Shown: positions 17,035-25,595 of the stretch, one piece after another
Layout: every line of letters begins with the position of its first letter
Position numbering within the stretch: position 1 is the stretch's first letter
Assembly (NCBI GenBank): GCA_966212505.1
Contig: CBIHRS010000019.1
Location: 25,156-89,155, forward strand
Reading direction: 5' to 3'
Length of the DNA stretch: 64,000 bases
Origin: CAMLIZ01 sp966212505
Lineage (GTDB): Bacteria; Pseudomonadota; Gammaproteobacteria; Burkholderiales; Burkholderiaceae_C
Program-made: the position numbers and the translations under genes
The notes under the pieces: model-generated
Databases searched by the model: none
Told to the model about the DNA's origin: nothing
The model's input: the letters and a program-made list of their open reading frames with translations, nothing else

Positions 17035-17712
17035 ATGTTGTCTCTCAAACAAGCCGCGGCCGCAGCCGCGCTGTTCGCCCTGGGTGCGGCCCACGCCGGC
17101 ACCGTGACCGGCACCAGCCTGCTGTCGGGTGCGAAGACGATCGCCCCTGGCGTCACCGCGTCGCTCGCTGGTTCGTCGTCGCTGTGCAGCAAGACCGTGC
17201 ACGGCATCACCGCCGTCGGCACCTCGGGCGGTGCCTCGGGCTGTGAAGTCGACCTCGGCGAATCGATGACCCTGTCGTTCTCGTCGGCCGTGCGCGTCGG
17301 CAGCGTGAACCTGGCCTTCCTGTTCGACGGCCCCGAGTACAACGACGTGAACGAGAAGGCCCAGCTGACGGCCACGCTGGCCCACGGCGGCAGCTTCGCC
17401 GCGACGCTCACCGCCACCGGCACCAACGCCGCGCTGGCCAGCGGCGGCACCGTCATCAATCTCGAGAAGGCCAATGCGGTCGACGCGGGCGAGTGGCTGT
17501 GGAGCAACCCGTTCGGCAATGCCGCGGTCACCTCGATCACCTTCCGTGCATTGCCGGGCGTGCCGGGCTCGAGCTGCCACGTCTGCACCAACCAGAGCGA
17601 CTACAGCCTCTACGCCGTGAGCGCCGTCGCCGTACCCGAGCCGCAGACGCTGCCGCTGCTGGCCGCGGGCCTGGGCATCGTCGGCCTGGTGGCCCGCCGC
17701 CGCATGCGCTGA
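17035..17712 (+). CDS. PEP-CTERM sorting domain protein
   Basis: A 225-residue exported protein. It has a Sec signal peptide (about 1-22, AAAAAALFALGAAHAG), a Thr/Ser/Ala-rich beta body, and a C-terminal PEP-CTERM sorting signal: a VPEPQTLPLLAAG motif, then a hydrophobic helix and a basic end (ARRRMR). PEP-CTERM proteins are processed by exosortase in exopolysaccharide-producing bacteria and are usually surface or floc associated. Four cysteines could form disulfides. GGAGG ends four bases before the ATG at 17035. A strong terminator follows. No exosortase gene is in the window. The function of the body is unknown. Confidence 0.85.
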   Translation: MLSLKQAAAAAALFALGAAHAGTVTGTSLLSGAKTIAPGVTASLAGSSSLCSKTVHGITAVGTSGGASGCEVDLGESMTLSFSSAVRVGSVNLAFLFDGPEYNDVNEKAQLTATLAHGGSFAATLTATGTNAALASGGTVINLEKANAVDAGEWLWSNPFGNAAVTSITFRALPGVPGSSCHVCTNQSDYSLYAVSAVAVPEPQTLPLLAAGLGIVGLVARRRMR

Positions 17713-17735
17713 GCCGCAGCCTTCAGGCAACACAG

Positions 17736-17760
17736 AGCCGCCTCAGGGCGGCTTTTTTTT
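17736..17760 (+). terminator. Rho-independent terminator of the PEP-CTERM gene
   Basis: AGCCGCC / GGCGGCT (17736-17742 and 17747-17753, loop TCAG) is followed by seven further T residues. It cleanly separates the PEP-CTERM gene from the nucleotidase gene starting at 17780. Confidence 0.9.
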
Positions 17761-17779
17761 CGCGCCTATCATCCCCGCC

Positions 17780-18676
17780 ATGCCCGCATCGCTTGCCGGC
17801 CGCCTGGTGGTGGCCATTTCCTCGCGCGCGCTGTTCGACTTCGAAGAAGAGAACCAGGTCTTCGAGGCCAGCGACGACCGCGCCTACATGCAGTTGCAGT
17901 TGCAGCGGCTCGACCAGCCGGCCCGGCCCGGCGTGGCGTTCTCGCTGGTCAACAAGCTGCTCGCGTTCAATGCCACCGAGCCGCTGGCCGAGGTGGTGAT
18001 CCTGTCGCGCAACGACCCGGTCTCGGGCATGCGCGTGTTCCGCTCGGCGCAGCACTTCGGCCTGCCGATCGAGCGCGGCGTGTTCACCCGCGGCACCAGC
18101 CCGTGGCGCTACCTGAAGCCGCTGAATGCGCACCTGTTCCTCTCGACCAACGAGGCCGACGTGCGCTCGGCGCTGCAGGCCGGGGTGCCGGCGGCGCGGG
18201 TGTTCCCGCATTCGGCGCGCGCTTCGGATGCGCATCCGCACGAGGTGCGCATCGCCTTCGACGGCGACGCGGTGCTGTTCTCGGACGAGGCCGAGCGGGT
18301 CTACCAGCAGGGCGGGCTGGATGCCTTCCAGGCCCACGAGCGCGCGCAGGCCGACACCCCGCTGGCGCCGGGACCGTTCAAGCCGCTGCTCGAGGCCTTG
18401 CACCGGCTGCAGCGCGCCTCCGGCCACGGCATGCGGCTGCGCACCGCGCTGGTCACGGCGCGCAGCGCGCCGGCGCACGAGCGCGCGATCCGCACGCTGA
18501 TGGACTGGCACATCGAGGTCGACGAGGCGATGTTCCTCGGTGGCTTGCCGAAGGGCGAGTTCCTGCGCGAGTTCGAACCCGACTTCTTCTTCGACGACCA
18601 GACCGGCCACATCGAGAGTGCGTCGCAGCACGTGCCCGCGGGGCATGTGGCGGCGGGTATCGTCAACGCCGCATAA
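17780..18676 (+). CDS. Cytosolic 5'-nucleotidase (cN-I/PF06189-type)
   Basis: A 298-residue protein resembling the 5'-nucleotidase family related to eukaryotic cytosolic 5'-nucleotidase I, which dephosphorylates nucleoside monophosphates. Supporting motifs are RLVVAISSRALFDFEEEN at the start, VVILSRNDPVSGMRVF, FTRGTSPWRYLKPL, the acidic IAFDGDAVLFSDEAE (about 155-169) and FLGGLPKGEFLREFEPDFFFDDQ near the end. This is a HAD-like acidic set, although the first motif is atypical. There is no signal peptide, so it is cytoplasmic. It converges on the large regulator gene, three bases away. The exact nucleotide preference cannot be told. Confidence 0.8.
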   Translation: MPASLAGRLVVAISSRALFDFEEENQVFEASDDRAYMQLQLQRLDQPARPGVAFSLVNKLLAFNATEPLAEVVILSRNDPVSGMRVFRSAQHFGLPIERGVFTRGTSPWRYLKPLNAHLFLSTNEADVRSALQAGVPAARVFPHSARASDAHPHEVRIAFDGDAVLFSDEAERVYQQGGLDAFQAHERAQADTPLAPGPFKPLLEALHRLQRASGHGMRLRTALVTARSAPAHERAIRTLMDWHIEVDEAMFLGGLPKGEFLREFEPDFFFDDQTGHIESASQHVPAGHVAAGIVNAA

Positions 18677-18679
18677 GGC

Positions 18680-21600
18680 TCATTCCAGCCAGGGCAGCAG
18701 CCACTGCAGCGGCCCGAGGTCGTCGACCGGGGCCGCACACGCCGCCAAGCCGGTGCTGCCGAGGCGGCTGCGCAATCCGGCCGCCGTGCGGCGTGCCGCG
18801 GCCTCCTCCACCGGGAAGCGGCGCAGGCCCTGCGCCCGGCGAGCAGCCTGGGCCTGCTGCCAGGCCCGGCCGGCGGCCTCCGCCGCATCGGCACGCAGCA
18901 GCCAGGCCGCCGCTGCTTCGAGGATGCGCGCCTGCTCCAGGCGCCAGCTGCCGCCGAACTCCTGCACCAGCAAGGCCAGCGTGCGGCCGGCCGCTTCGGG
19001 TGCGCCGCTGCGCGCCGGCCGGTCGGCCATCGACTGCGCACGGAACAGCCACAGCAGCAGGTCCAGCGCGTCCCACGGGTCGGCGAGGTCGTCGCGCCGC
19101 TCGGCAGCACGCGTGAGCAAGGCCAGCGCACGCTCACCCTGGCCCGACACCAGCGCGAGCTTGCCCTCGTGTGCCGCGCAGGCCAGCTGCCAGCCCTGCA
19201 AGCGGGCCTGGCTGGCGCTGGCGCCGGCCTGCGCGAGCGCCGAGGCCGCAGCGTCTGCATGGCCCAGGCAGCAGGCCATCCAGCAGCGCCGCAGGCGGAT
19301 GTGGACCAGCCTCGCCGGGCGCGGCACCCCCGCATGTTCATGGCGCTCGGCCTCGTCCAGCAATGCCAGCGCCCGGGTGTGGCTGCCCCGGTAGTGCGCC
19401 ACCAGCGCAAGGTTGTGAACGTAGGCGACCCGGGCCTGGCTCTCGACGGCCGGCAGGTCAGCATCGCAGGCGGCCCAGGCCTCGCCCGCGCGCTCGAGGT
19501 CGCCGGCGCAGAGCAGGCACAGCGCGAGATTGTTCAGCGCCGAACGGCGCAATGTCGCGTAAGCGGGATCGTGCAAGGCGTCGCGCAGCGCCTCCAGATC
19601 CTCGGTCACGGTGTGGGCGGCACCCAGGTGATAGGCCGACGACGACAGCCGCAGCATCGCCTGGGCCTGCACCGCCAGGTTGCCGCGTTCGCGCGCGCGG
19701 GCGGCGGCTCGCGTGGCCCAGGCATGGGCACGCCGATGGTGATGGGCATCGTGCCAGTAGGTCGCCACGGCCAGCCACAGCGCCGGTTGGTCGATGGGCG
19801 GCAGTGCGGCCGACGCCGCCTCGGCACGCTCGATCCACGGCGCGGCGCGCTGCCAGGCGCTGGTGCGGCTCCAGTAGGGGGCCAGGCCCTGCACCGCCCG
19901 GCACAGCAGCACGCCGTCACCCAGTGCCTCGGCGGCTGTGAGCGCGGCGAAGAAATTCTCGTGGTCGGCATCGAAGGCGGCCAGGGCGGCCGCTGCATCG
20001 CTGCTTGCCAATCCTTGGGCGAGGCGCTGCGCCAGCGAGGCGTACCAGGCGGCGAACCGGCGCAACAGTGGCGGCGAGGCTGCTGCTGCGGCGCGAGCCT
20101 GGGTGGGATCCGCACCCTCGTCGTCGTCCTCGCCACGCAGGAAGGCCCGCGTGCCGGCCAGCATCTGCCAGCGCATCGCCTGCGCGCCATCGGGCCGTGC
20201 CATGCGCGCCAGCAGGCCCAGGTCGGCCAGCGACTGCACCACCTGGGCCGTGTCGCACGACAAGTCGATGCACAGCGCCGCCAGCCCCGCCAGCTCGAAC
20301 GGCGCCGCGAAGAGCGCCGCGCGCTCCAGCACCGCGCGCTCCAGCGGCGTGAGCAACTGGTGGCTCCAGGCCAGCGAGGCGCGGATCGAGCGATGGCGCA
20401 GCGGCCGGTCGGGGCCGCCGCCGGCCGCCACCGAGTCGTCCTGCGACAGTGCCTGCCGCAGCGCGGCCGGCGGCAGCAGCCCGACACGCGCCGCGACGAG
20501 CTCGATGGCCAGCGGCACGCCCTGCAGCTGCTGCACCACGGCCTGGACATCGGCCGCGTTGCCGTCGTCGAGCGCGAAGCCTGGCGATGCCGCGCGGGCC
20601 CGCTCGACGAACAGGCGCACCGCCGCCTCTTCGGTCACCGGCAGCGGCGGCACCTCCACCACCTGCTCGGCACGCAGGTTCAGCCGCCGCCGGCTGGTGG
20701 CCAGCACCGTGAGCAGCGGCGCGCGCTCCAGCAGCGCCGTGAGCAGGCCGAGCCGGTCGGCCACGTGCTCGCAGTTGTCGCACACCAGCAGCAGCTGGCG
20801 GTCGCGCAGGCGCTCGGCCAGGCGGTCGAGCGCCTCTTCGGTCAACGGCTCCGACAGGCGCAGCGCGCGGCGCAAGCGATCGGCCACGCCATCACCATCC
20901 ACCTCGGCCAGCGAGACGAAACAGGCCCCATGGCGGTAGCGCCCCTGCAGCTCATGCGCAGCGCGCAGCGCCAGCTGCGTCTTGCCGAGGCCGCCGGCCC
21001 CCACCAGCGTGACCATGCGCAGGCCGGGCTCGGCGAGACGTGCGGCCAGCGCCTGCATCAGCGCATCGCGCCCGATCAACGGCACCAGCGGCACCGGGGC
21101 CAGCCAGCGCTCGGCCGAAGGCGGCAGCGCGACCGGCTCGGCCTCAGGCCCCGCGCCCTCCTGCAGCATCGCGGCCCGATAGGCCTGGTGCGTGGCCGCG
21201 CTCGGCGCCACGCCCAGCTCGGCCGACAGCGCGGTCTTGCAGGCCGCGTACTGCCGCTCGGCATCGTCGCGCCGGCCCTGGGCGGCATACAGGCCGATCA
21301 GTTGCCGATGCGCCTCTTCGTCGGCCGGCAGGCGCTGCAGCACCTGCTGCAGGCTGCGCACCGCCTCGGGCAGCGCGCCGCGCGCGGCCTGCCGCTGCGA
21401 AAGGGAACGCAGCAGCTCGGCATGGCGCAGCTCCAGCATCTGGCGGCGCGCATCGAACTCGGCATCGTCGATGTCGCCCGGCAGCAGCGGCCCGCCGTAC
21501 AGCGCCAGCGCGGCGCCGAGCGCCGCCTCGTCCCCGTCGCGCAGCGCCGCTTCCGCCGCGGCCTCGAAGGCCTGGACATCCACCGAGATCGTGTCGGCCG

Positions 21601-21886
21601 TGAGCCGCACCAAGCCCTCGTCGTTCAGCACGGCGGCGGTGCCCGCGCCGCCGGCCTCGAGCGCGCCGCGCAGCAGGTAGAGCTGATGGTGCAGGCGCTG
21701 CCGCACCCGCTCGCCGAAGTCGTTGGGCCACAGCGCGGCCGCCAGGCGCGAGGGCGTGAGCGTGTGCTGCGGCGCCAGGGCCAGCAGCTTGAACAGGCGC
21801 TTCGCGCCGGCACGCCCCCAGGCCGTGACCGGCACGCCGTTGCAGCGCACGTCGAAACGGCCGAGCAGGAAGACCTCGAGATACAT
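18680..21886 (-). CDS. SARP/BTAD-type transcriptional regulator with NB-ARC and TPR regions
   Basis: A 1068-residue regulator. The N-terminal winged-helix DNA-binding domain (about 1-92, LEVFLLGRFDVRCNGVPV, ALWPNDFGERVRQRLHHQL) is followed by a bacterial transcriptional activation domain (about 95-250, ELRHAELLRSLSQRQ, LIGLYAAQGRRDDAERQY). Next is a P-loop STAND ATPase: LVGAGGLGKTQLALRAA as Walker A near 290, LLLVCDNCEHV as Walker B and LLTVLATSRRRLNL as the sensor region. The rest is helical, Ala/Leu-rich TPR-like repeats to the end. Such AfsR-like architecture is typical of signal-gated activators. It is transcribed away from the Ig-like lipoprotein gene, about 106 bases from it, suggesting that gene is a target. 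The signal is unknown. Confidence 0.87.
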   Translation of the reverse strand: MYLEVFLLGRFDVRCNGVPVTAWGRAGAKRLFKLLALAPQHTLTPSRLAAALWPNDFGERVRQRLHHQLYLLRGALEAGGAGTAAVLNDEGLVRLTADTISVDVQAFEAAAEAALRDGDEAALGAALALYGGPLLPGDIDDAEFDARRQMLELRHAELLRSLSQRQAARGALPEAVRSLQQVLQRLPADEEAHRQLIGLYAAQGRRDDAERQYAACKTALSAELGVAPSAATHQAYRAAMLQEGAGPEAEPVALPPSAERWLAPVPLVPLIGRDALMQALAARLAEPGLRMVTLVGAGGLGKTQLALRAAHELQGRYRHGACFVSLAEVDGDGVADRLRRALRLSEPLTEEALDRLAERLRDRQLLLVCDNCEHVADRLGLLTALLERAPLLTVLATSRRRLNLRAEQVVEVPPLPVTEEAAVRLFVERARAASPGFALDDGNAADVQAVVQQLQGVPLAIELVAARVGLLPPAALRQALSQDDSVAAGGGPDRPLRHRSIRASLAWSHQLLTPLERAVLERAALFAAPFELAGLAALCIDLSCDTAQVVQSLADLGLLARMARPDGAQAMRWQMLAGTRAFLRGEDDDEGADPTQARAAAAASPPLLRRFAAWYASLAQRLAQGLASSDAAAALAAFDADHENFFAALTAAEALGDGVLLCRAVQGLAPYWSRTSAWQRAAPWIERAEAASAALPPIDQPALWLAVATYWHDAHHHRRAHAWATRAAARARERGNLAVQAQAMLRLSSSAYHLGAAHTVTEDLEALRDALHDPAYATLRRSALNNLALCLLCAGDLERAGEAWAACDADLPAVESQARVAYVHNLALVAHYRGSHTRALALLDEAERHEHAGVPRPARLVHIRLRRCWMACCLGHADAAASALAQAGASASQARLQGWQLACAAHEGKLALVSGQGERALALLTRAAERRDDLADPWDALDLLLWLFRAQSMADRPARSGAPEAAGRTLALLVQEFGGSWRLEQARILEAAAAWLLRADAAEAAGRAWQQAQAARRAQGLRRFPVEEAAARRTAAGLRSRLGSTGLAACAAPVDDLGPLQWLLPWLE

Positions 21887-21992
21887 CGCGGGGGGAGCTG
21901 GCAGCAGGGCGGAGAGTGAACGGAGAGCGGATTGGGGTCCGATGGCAGCTGGACGCCAACGGTGCGCCCGATTTGATCAGAGAGGGGTACGG

Positions 21993-24698
21993 ATGAAGAA
22001 CGGATTCTTGCGCAGCTGCTCGATGGCGCTGCTCGCGCTGTTCGTGCTGGCCATGGCGGCCGGCCTGACCGCGTGCGGCGGCGGCAGCGGCGACACGACA
22101 ACGAGCGGGAAGGGCAGCGTGGCGGGTCGCGTGCTGGCGAGCACCGATTCGGCACCGGTGGCAGGTGCCACGGTGTCGATCGGCTCGGCCAGCACGCAGA
22201 CGGCCGCCGACGGCAGCTTCACGCTGGCCGACGTGCCGGTGAGCGATCGCGCGATGGTGCGCGTGCATGCCACCGGCTATGTGGACGCCCTGGTGCCCAC
22301 GCCGGTGGCCAAGGACGCGACGCGGCGCACGGTAGCCCGCCTGGTGGCCGAGAAGGCCGCGGTGAGCTTCAACGCCGACCAGGCCGGCGTGGTCACCGCC
22401 GCCGGCTCGAGCGCACGCGTCGACCTGCCCGCGGGCAGCCTCGTCAACGCAGCCACCGGAGCGGCGGCCAGCGGGGTGGTCAGCGCGTCGGTGACGCCGA
22501 TCGACCCGGGCGCCGACCCGCAGACCATGCCAGGCGACTACACCGTGGCCGACGGCTCGCGCATCCAGAGCTTCGGCGCGATCAAGGTCAAGCTGCAGGA
22601 CGCGGCGGGCAACACGCTGCAGCTCAAGAGCGGCAGCCAGGCCACGATCCGCATTCCGCTGGCCTCGCGCACGGCCGATGCGCCGTCCACCATTCCGCTG
22701 TACTACTTCGATGAAGCGGCGGGCCGCTGGGTGCAGGACGGCAGCGCCACGCTGAAGGGCACGGCGCCGAACCAGTACTACGAAGGCCTGGTCTCGCACT
22801 TCACCTACTGGAACGCCGACCAGCCGCAGGAGACCATCTACGTCAACGGCTGCGTGGCCACGCCGGCCGGCCAGCGCGTGAGCGGCGCGCAGGTGCACTC
22901 CGAGGGCCTCGACTACTCGGGCGCAGCCGTCACCACCACCGACGACCAGGGCCGCTTCAAGGTCGCGATCCGCAAGGGCGGCCGGGCCAGCGTGTGGGCC
23001 GAGCTCGACCGCAGCTCGAACGCGGTGGCGGTCGGCCCGTCGGACACCGACATCACGCTGACCGACTGCCTGGTGCTCGACACCACGCCGGTGGCGCCCA
23101 CGATCGTGCAGCCCCCCGAGGCCATGAGCGTGACCCAGGGCTTCCCGGCCTACTTCACGGTGGTGGCCAGCGGCACGCGTCCGCTGCGCTACCAGTGGCA
23201 GCGCAACGGCGTCGACATTCCCGGCGCGGTGTACAGCTTCTTCTACCTGCCGGCCGCAGCCGCGGGCGATGCCGGCACCTACCGCGTGATCGTCACCAAC
23301 GATGTGGGCAGCGTCACCAGCGCCGGCGTTGCATTGACGGTGACGGCGCCGGTGGCACCCAGCATCGACAACCAGCCCACGTCCGCCAGCGTGACGGCCG
23401 GCGAGACGGCCACCTTCGTGGTGCTGGCCGAAGGCACCGGCCCCCTGAGCTACCAGTGGCTGCGCAACGGCACCGCGATCAGCGGCGCCACCAGCGCGCT
23501 CTACACCACGCCGGCGACCACGGTGGCCGACAACGGCGCGCAGTTCCAGGTGCGCATCACCAATGCGGTGGGCAGCGTGCTGAGCAACACGGTCACGCTG
23601 ACGGTGACGGCGCCGGTGCTGACCGCACCGACCATCACCACGCAGCCGCTGGACACCACCGCCTCGGCCGGCGACACGACCACGTTCTTCGTGCTCGCCA
23701 CCGGCAGCCCGGCGCCCACCTACCAGTGGCGCCGCAACGGCAGCGCGATTGCCGGCGCCACCAGCGCCAGCTACACCACGCCCACGCTCACCACCGCCGA
23801 CAACGGCGCGACCTACAGCGTGGTGGTGACGAACAGCCAGGGCTCGGTGACCAGCCGCGATGCCACGCTCACGGTCAACACCGACGGCAGCACCGCCGAG
23901 AAGATGAAGCTGATGCGCCTGCTCGGCCTGAGCTTCGACTTCTACGAGGCGGCGAGCCTGCCGCTGCAGGTGGTCGACGACGAGACGGCCAAGTTCGTCA
24001 GCCCGTCGGGCGTGTGCACCACCGGCAGCCTGAGCGCCACCTTCAACGGCGGCGCCCTGCCCGCGCCGGGCACCGCGGTGTCGCCCTCGGGCACGCTGGC
24101 CGCCACCGCCACCAATTGCGACGACGGCTCCAGCACGCTGTACAACGGCTCGGCCTCGGTGAACTACAGCTTCACCGGCCTGTCGCCGGTGAACGGCAGC
24201 GCGACCGCGACGGTGAACAACGTGCGGCTGCGCAGCCCGGCCACCGGCGACGCGCAGCGCGACATCACCGCCAACGGCAACGCCAGCATGTCGATCGCGA
24301 GCAGCGTCTCGGGCGGGCAGACCACGGCCACCGCCACGCTGACGCTGGCCAGCGGCGCCACGCTGCGCAATGAGCTGAGCAGCACGACCGCCACCTTCTC
24401 CAGCGGCAGCGTCGCGCTGCTCTCGGTGACCACCGGCACCAACACGATGCCGCTGCGCATGCGGGTCACCTACAACGACCTGCGCTTCGTGGTGGCCGGC
24501 GTCAACTACGTGGCCACCGGCTACTACGAGACCACCTTCTCGGCCGCAGGCGCCTACACCGGCGGCTCGGGCGAAGCGGTGCTCAGCAGCGGCGGCACGA
24601 CGGTGGGGCGCATCTACGCCAATGCCACCGGCGTCTTCATCGAGGTCAACGGCACGGTGACGCCCTTCGGCGGCGTCAAGCGCTCGCTCGCCAGATAA
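21993..24698 (+). CDS. Large surface lipoprotein with three Ig-like repeats
   Basis: A 901-residue secreted lipoprotein. The lipobox LTAC puts the lipidated Cys at residue 28, followed by a GGGSGDTTT linker. Residues about 40-100 look like a carboxypeptidase-regulatory-like beta domain (GSVAGRVLASTDSAPVAGAT), with a second such unit near 290-350. Three tandem Ig-like domains follow at about 366-630, each with a YQWxRNG core and an LTVTAP or LTVN end. The C-terminal 270 residues are beta-rich with no family I recognise. An AGGGG box sits six bases before the ATG at 21993. It is divergent from the SARP-type regulator and ends at a strong terminator. An adhesin-like or matrix role is likely but unproven. 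Confidence 0.8.
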   Translation: MKNGFLRSCSMALLALFVLAMAAGLTACGGGSGDTTTSGKGSVAGRVLASTDSAPVAGATVSIGSASTQTAADGSFTLADVPVSDRAMVRVHATGYVDALVPTPVAKDATRRTVARLVAEKAAVSFNADQAGVVTAAGSSARVDLPAGSLVNAATGAAASGVVSASVTPIDPGADPQTMPGDYTVADGSRIQSFGAIKVKLQDAAGNTLQLKSGSQATIRIPLASRTADAPSTIPLYYFDEAAGRWVQDGSATLKGTAPNQYYEGLVSHFTYWNADQPQETIYVNGCVATPAGQRVSGAQVHSEGLDYSGAAVTTTDDQGRFKVAIRKGGRASVWAELDRSSNAVAVGPSDTDITLTDCLVLDTTPVAPTIVQPPEAMSVTQGFPAYFTVVASGTRPLRYQWQRNGVDIPGAVYSFFYLPAAAAGDAGTYRVIVTNDVGSVTSAGVALTVTAPVAPSIDNQPTSASVTAGETATFVVLAEGTGPLSYQWLRNGTAISGATSALYTTPATTVADNGAQFQVRITNAVGSVLSNTVTLTVTAPVLTAPTITTQPLDTTASAGDTTTFFVLATGSPAPTYQWRRNGSAIAGATSASYTTPTLTTADNGATYSVVVTNSQGSVTSRDATLTVNTDGSTAEKMKLMRLLGLSFDFYEAASLPLQVVDDETAKFVSPSGVCTTGSLSATFNGGALPAPGTAVSPSGTLAATATNCDDGSSTLYNGSASVNYSFTGLSPVNGSATATVNNVRLRSPATGDAQRDITANGNASMSIASSVSGGQTTATATLTLASGATLRNELSSTTATFSSGSVALLSVTTGTNTMPLRMRVTYNDLRFVVAGVNYVATGYYETTFSAAGAYTGGSGEAVLSSGGTTVGRIYANATGVFIEVNGTVTPFGGVKRSLAR
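23091..23880 (+). repeat. Three tandem Ig-like coding repeats
   Basis: Three in-frame units of roughly 88 codons lie within the lipoprotein gene, starting near 23091, 23350 and 23620. Each encodes a similar order: PxI..QP entry, TAGxTATFxV-like strand, PLxYQWxRNGxxIxGA core, and VTNxxGSVxS..xLTV exit. Units 2 and 3 are the most alike. This is a candidate site for repeat-number variation. Confidence 0.75.
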
Positions 24699-24722
24699 GG
24701 ACTCGTTGGGAGGCAGGTCCAA

Positions 24723-24746
24723 GGGGCGCTTCGGCGCCCCTTTTTT
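24723..24746 (+). terminator. Rho-independent terminator of the lipoprotein gene
   Basis: GGGGCGC / GCGCCCC (24723-24729 and 24734-24740) with a stable TTCG tetraloop, followed by TTTTTT. The T-run touches the stop codon of the converging Crp/Fnr-type regulator gene. On the minus strand no T-run follows, so it works for the lipoprotein gene only. Confidence 0.92.
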
Positions 24747-25501
24747 CATGCCTGCCGATACTCACGCAGCGCTTGCAACGCGACCACGCGCACACCGCCG
24801 TACTCGACGCGGATCACGCCGGCCGCCTGCAGCGTGCGCAAGGCTTCGTTGACCCGCTGGCGCGACAGGCCCACGAGGTAGCCGAGCTCCTGCTGCGTGA
24901 TGCGCAGCATCTCGCCCACGCCCGGATACAGCACCGGATGGAACAGCGCGGCGAGGTTGCGGGCGACCCGCTCATCGGGATGCGTCAGCCGATCGATCTC
25001 GCGCGCCGCGATGAACTGGCCGAGGCGTTCGTTGAGCTGCTGCATCACGAAGCGGTTGAACGCGATGCTGTGGTCGAGCAGCCAGTCGAACATGTCGACG
25101 GTGATGCCGGCCACCACGCTCTTGCGCAGCGCCTGCACGTTGTAGCGGTAGGTCTCGTGCTTGAGCACGGTGCCCTCGCCGAACCAGCCGCCGGGGGGCA
25201 GGCCCGCGAAGGTCATCTGCTGGCCCTGCGCGGTATCGTTGCTCATCTTCAGCAGGCCATCGACCACGCCGAACCAGTAGGTGGCCGGCCGGCCGATGCG
25301 GCAGATCACTTCGCCGGGTTCGACCGACACCACGCGCACATCGGCCGAGGCGCGTTCGCGATGATCGGCCGGCAAGGCCTGCAGCCACGGGATGGTCTGC
25401 AGCTCGTCCCAGCGCGGCGCACGCGAGCGCGCGAGCAAGGTCGAGGGCGTGTTGCGCGGCGCGAGGTCTGGGTCAGCGTGCATCGCAGATACGGGAAACA
25501 C
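24746..25501 (-). CDS. Crp/Fnr-family transcriptional regulator
   Basis: A 251-residue regulator with an N-terminal cyclic-nucleotide-binding-like beta barrel (about 35-150, including VRVVSVEPGEVICRIGRPA and GGWFGEGTVLKHE). A dimerisation helix (FMQQLNERLGQFI-like segment) leads to a C-terminal winged helix, with the recognition helix in GYLVGLSRQRVNEALRTLQ. There are no FNR-type N-terminal cysteines, so it does not look like an oxygen-sensing Fe-S protein. It is divergent from the acyl-CoA ligase/ABC operon, with a perfect 18-base palindrome in between, and likely controls that operon. An alternative start is the Met seven residues in (25483). Confidence 0.88.
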   Translation of the reverse strand: MFPVSAMHADPDLAPRNTPSTLLARSRAPRWDELQTIPWLQALPADHRERASADVRVVSVEPGEVICRIGRPATYWFGVVDGLLKMSNDTAQGQQMTFAGLPPGGWFGEGTVLKHETYRYNVQALRKSVVAGITVDMFDWLLDHSIAFNRFVMQQLNERLGQFIAAREIDRLTHPDERVARNLAALFHPVLYPGVGEMLRITQQELGYLVGLSRQRVNEALRTLQAAGVIRVEYGGVRVVALQALREYRQA

Positions 25502-25522
25502 CCGAGGGGACCGACCCTAGGA

Positions 25523-25540
25523 TTGTCGTTGTAACGACAA
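25523..25540. promoter_or_regulatory. Perfect 18-base operator-like palindrome
   Basis: TTGTCGTT-GT-AACGACAA is a perfect palindrome with eight-base arms. It lies in the 94-base gap between the Crp/Fnr-type regulator gene and the ligase/transporter operon. Its size and symmetry fit a dimeric winged-helix regulator, and the neighbouring Crp/Fnr-type protein is the obvious candidate. It does not match the E. coli CRP (TGTGA-N6-TCACA) or FNR (TTGAT-N4-ATCAA) half sites. Confidence 0.6.
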
Positions 25541-25595
25541 CACGGCGTCAAACTTCTTCCCAGAATGTGATGCAAGCCGCATCAAGGAGACACTG

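Noticed and set aside
19169..21919. A 916-codon plus-strand frame opposite the SARP regulator
   Set aside because: Antisense shadow. The minus strand has coherent winged-helix, BTAD, P-loop and TPR regions.
21144..24749. A 1201-codon open frame on the minus strand
   Set aside because: It runs antisense through the Ig-like lipoprotein and into the SARP regulator. Its His/Arg/Gly-rich composition, absence of domains and lack of a ribosome binding site mark it as a GC-rich shadow of the real genes.
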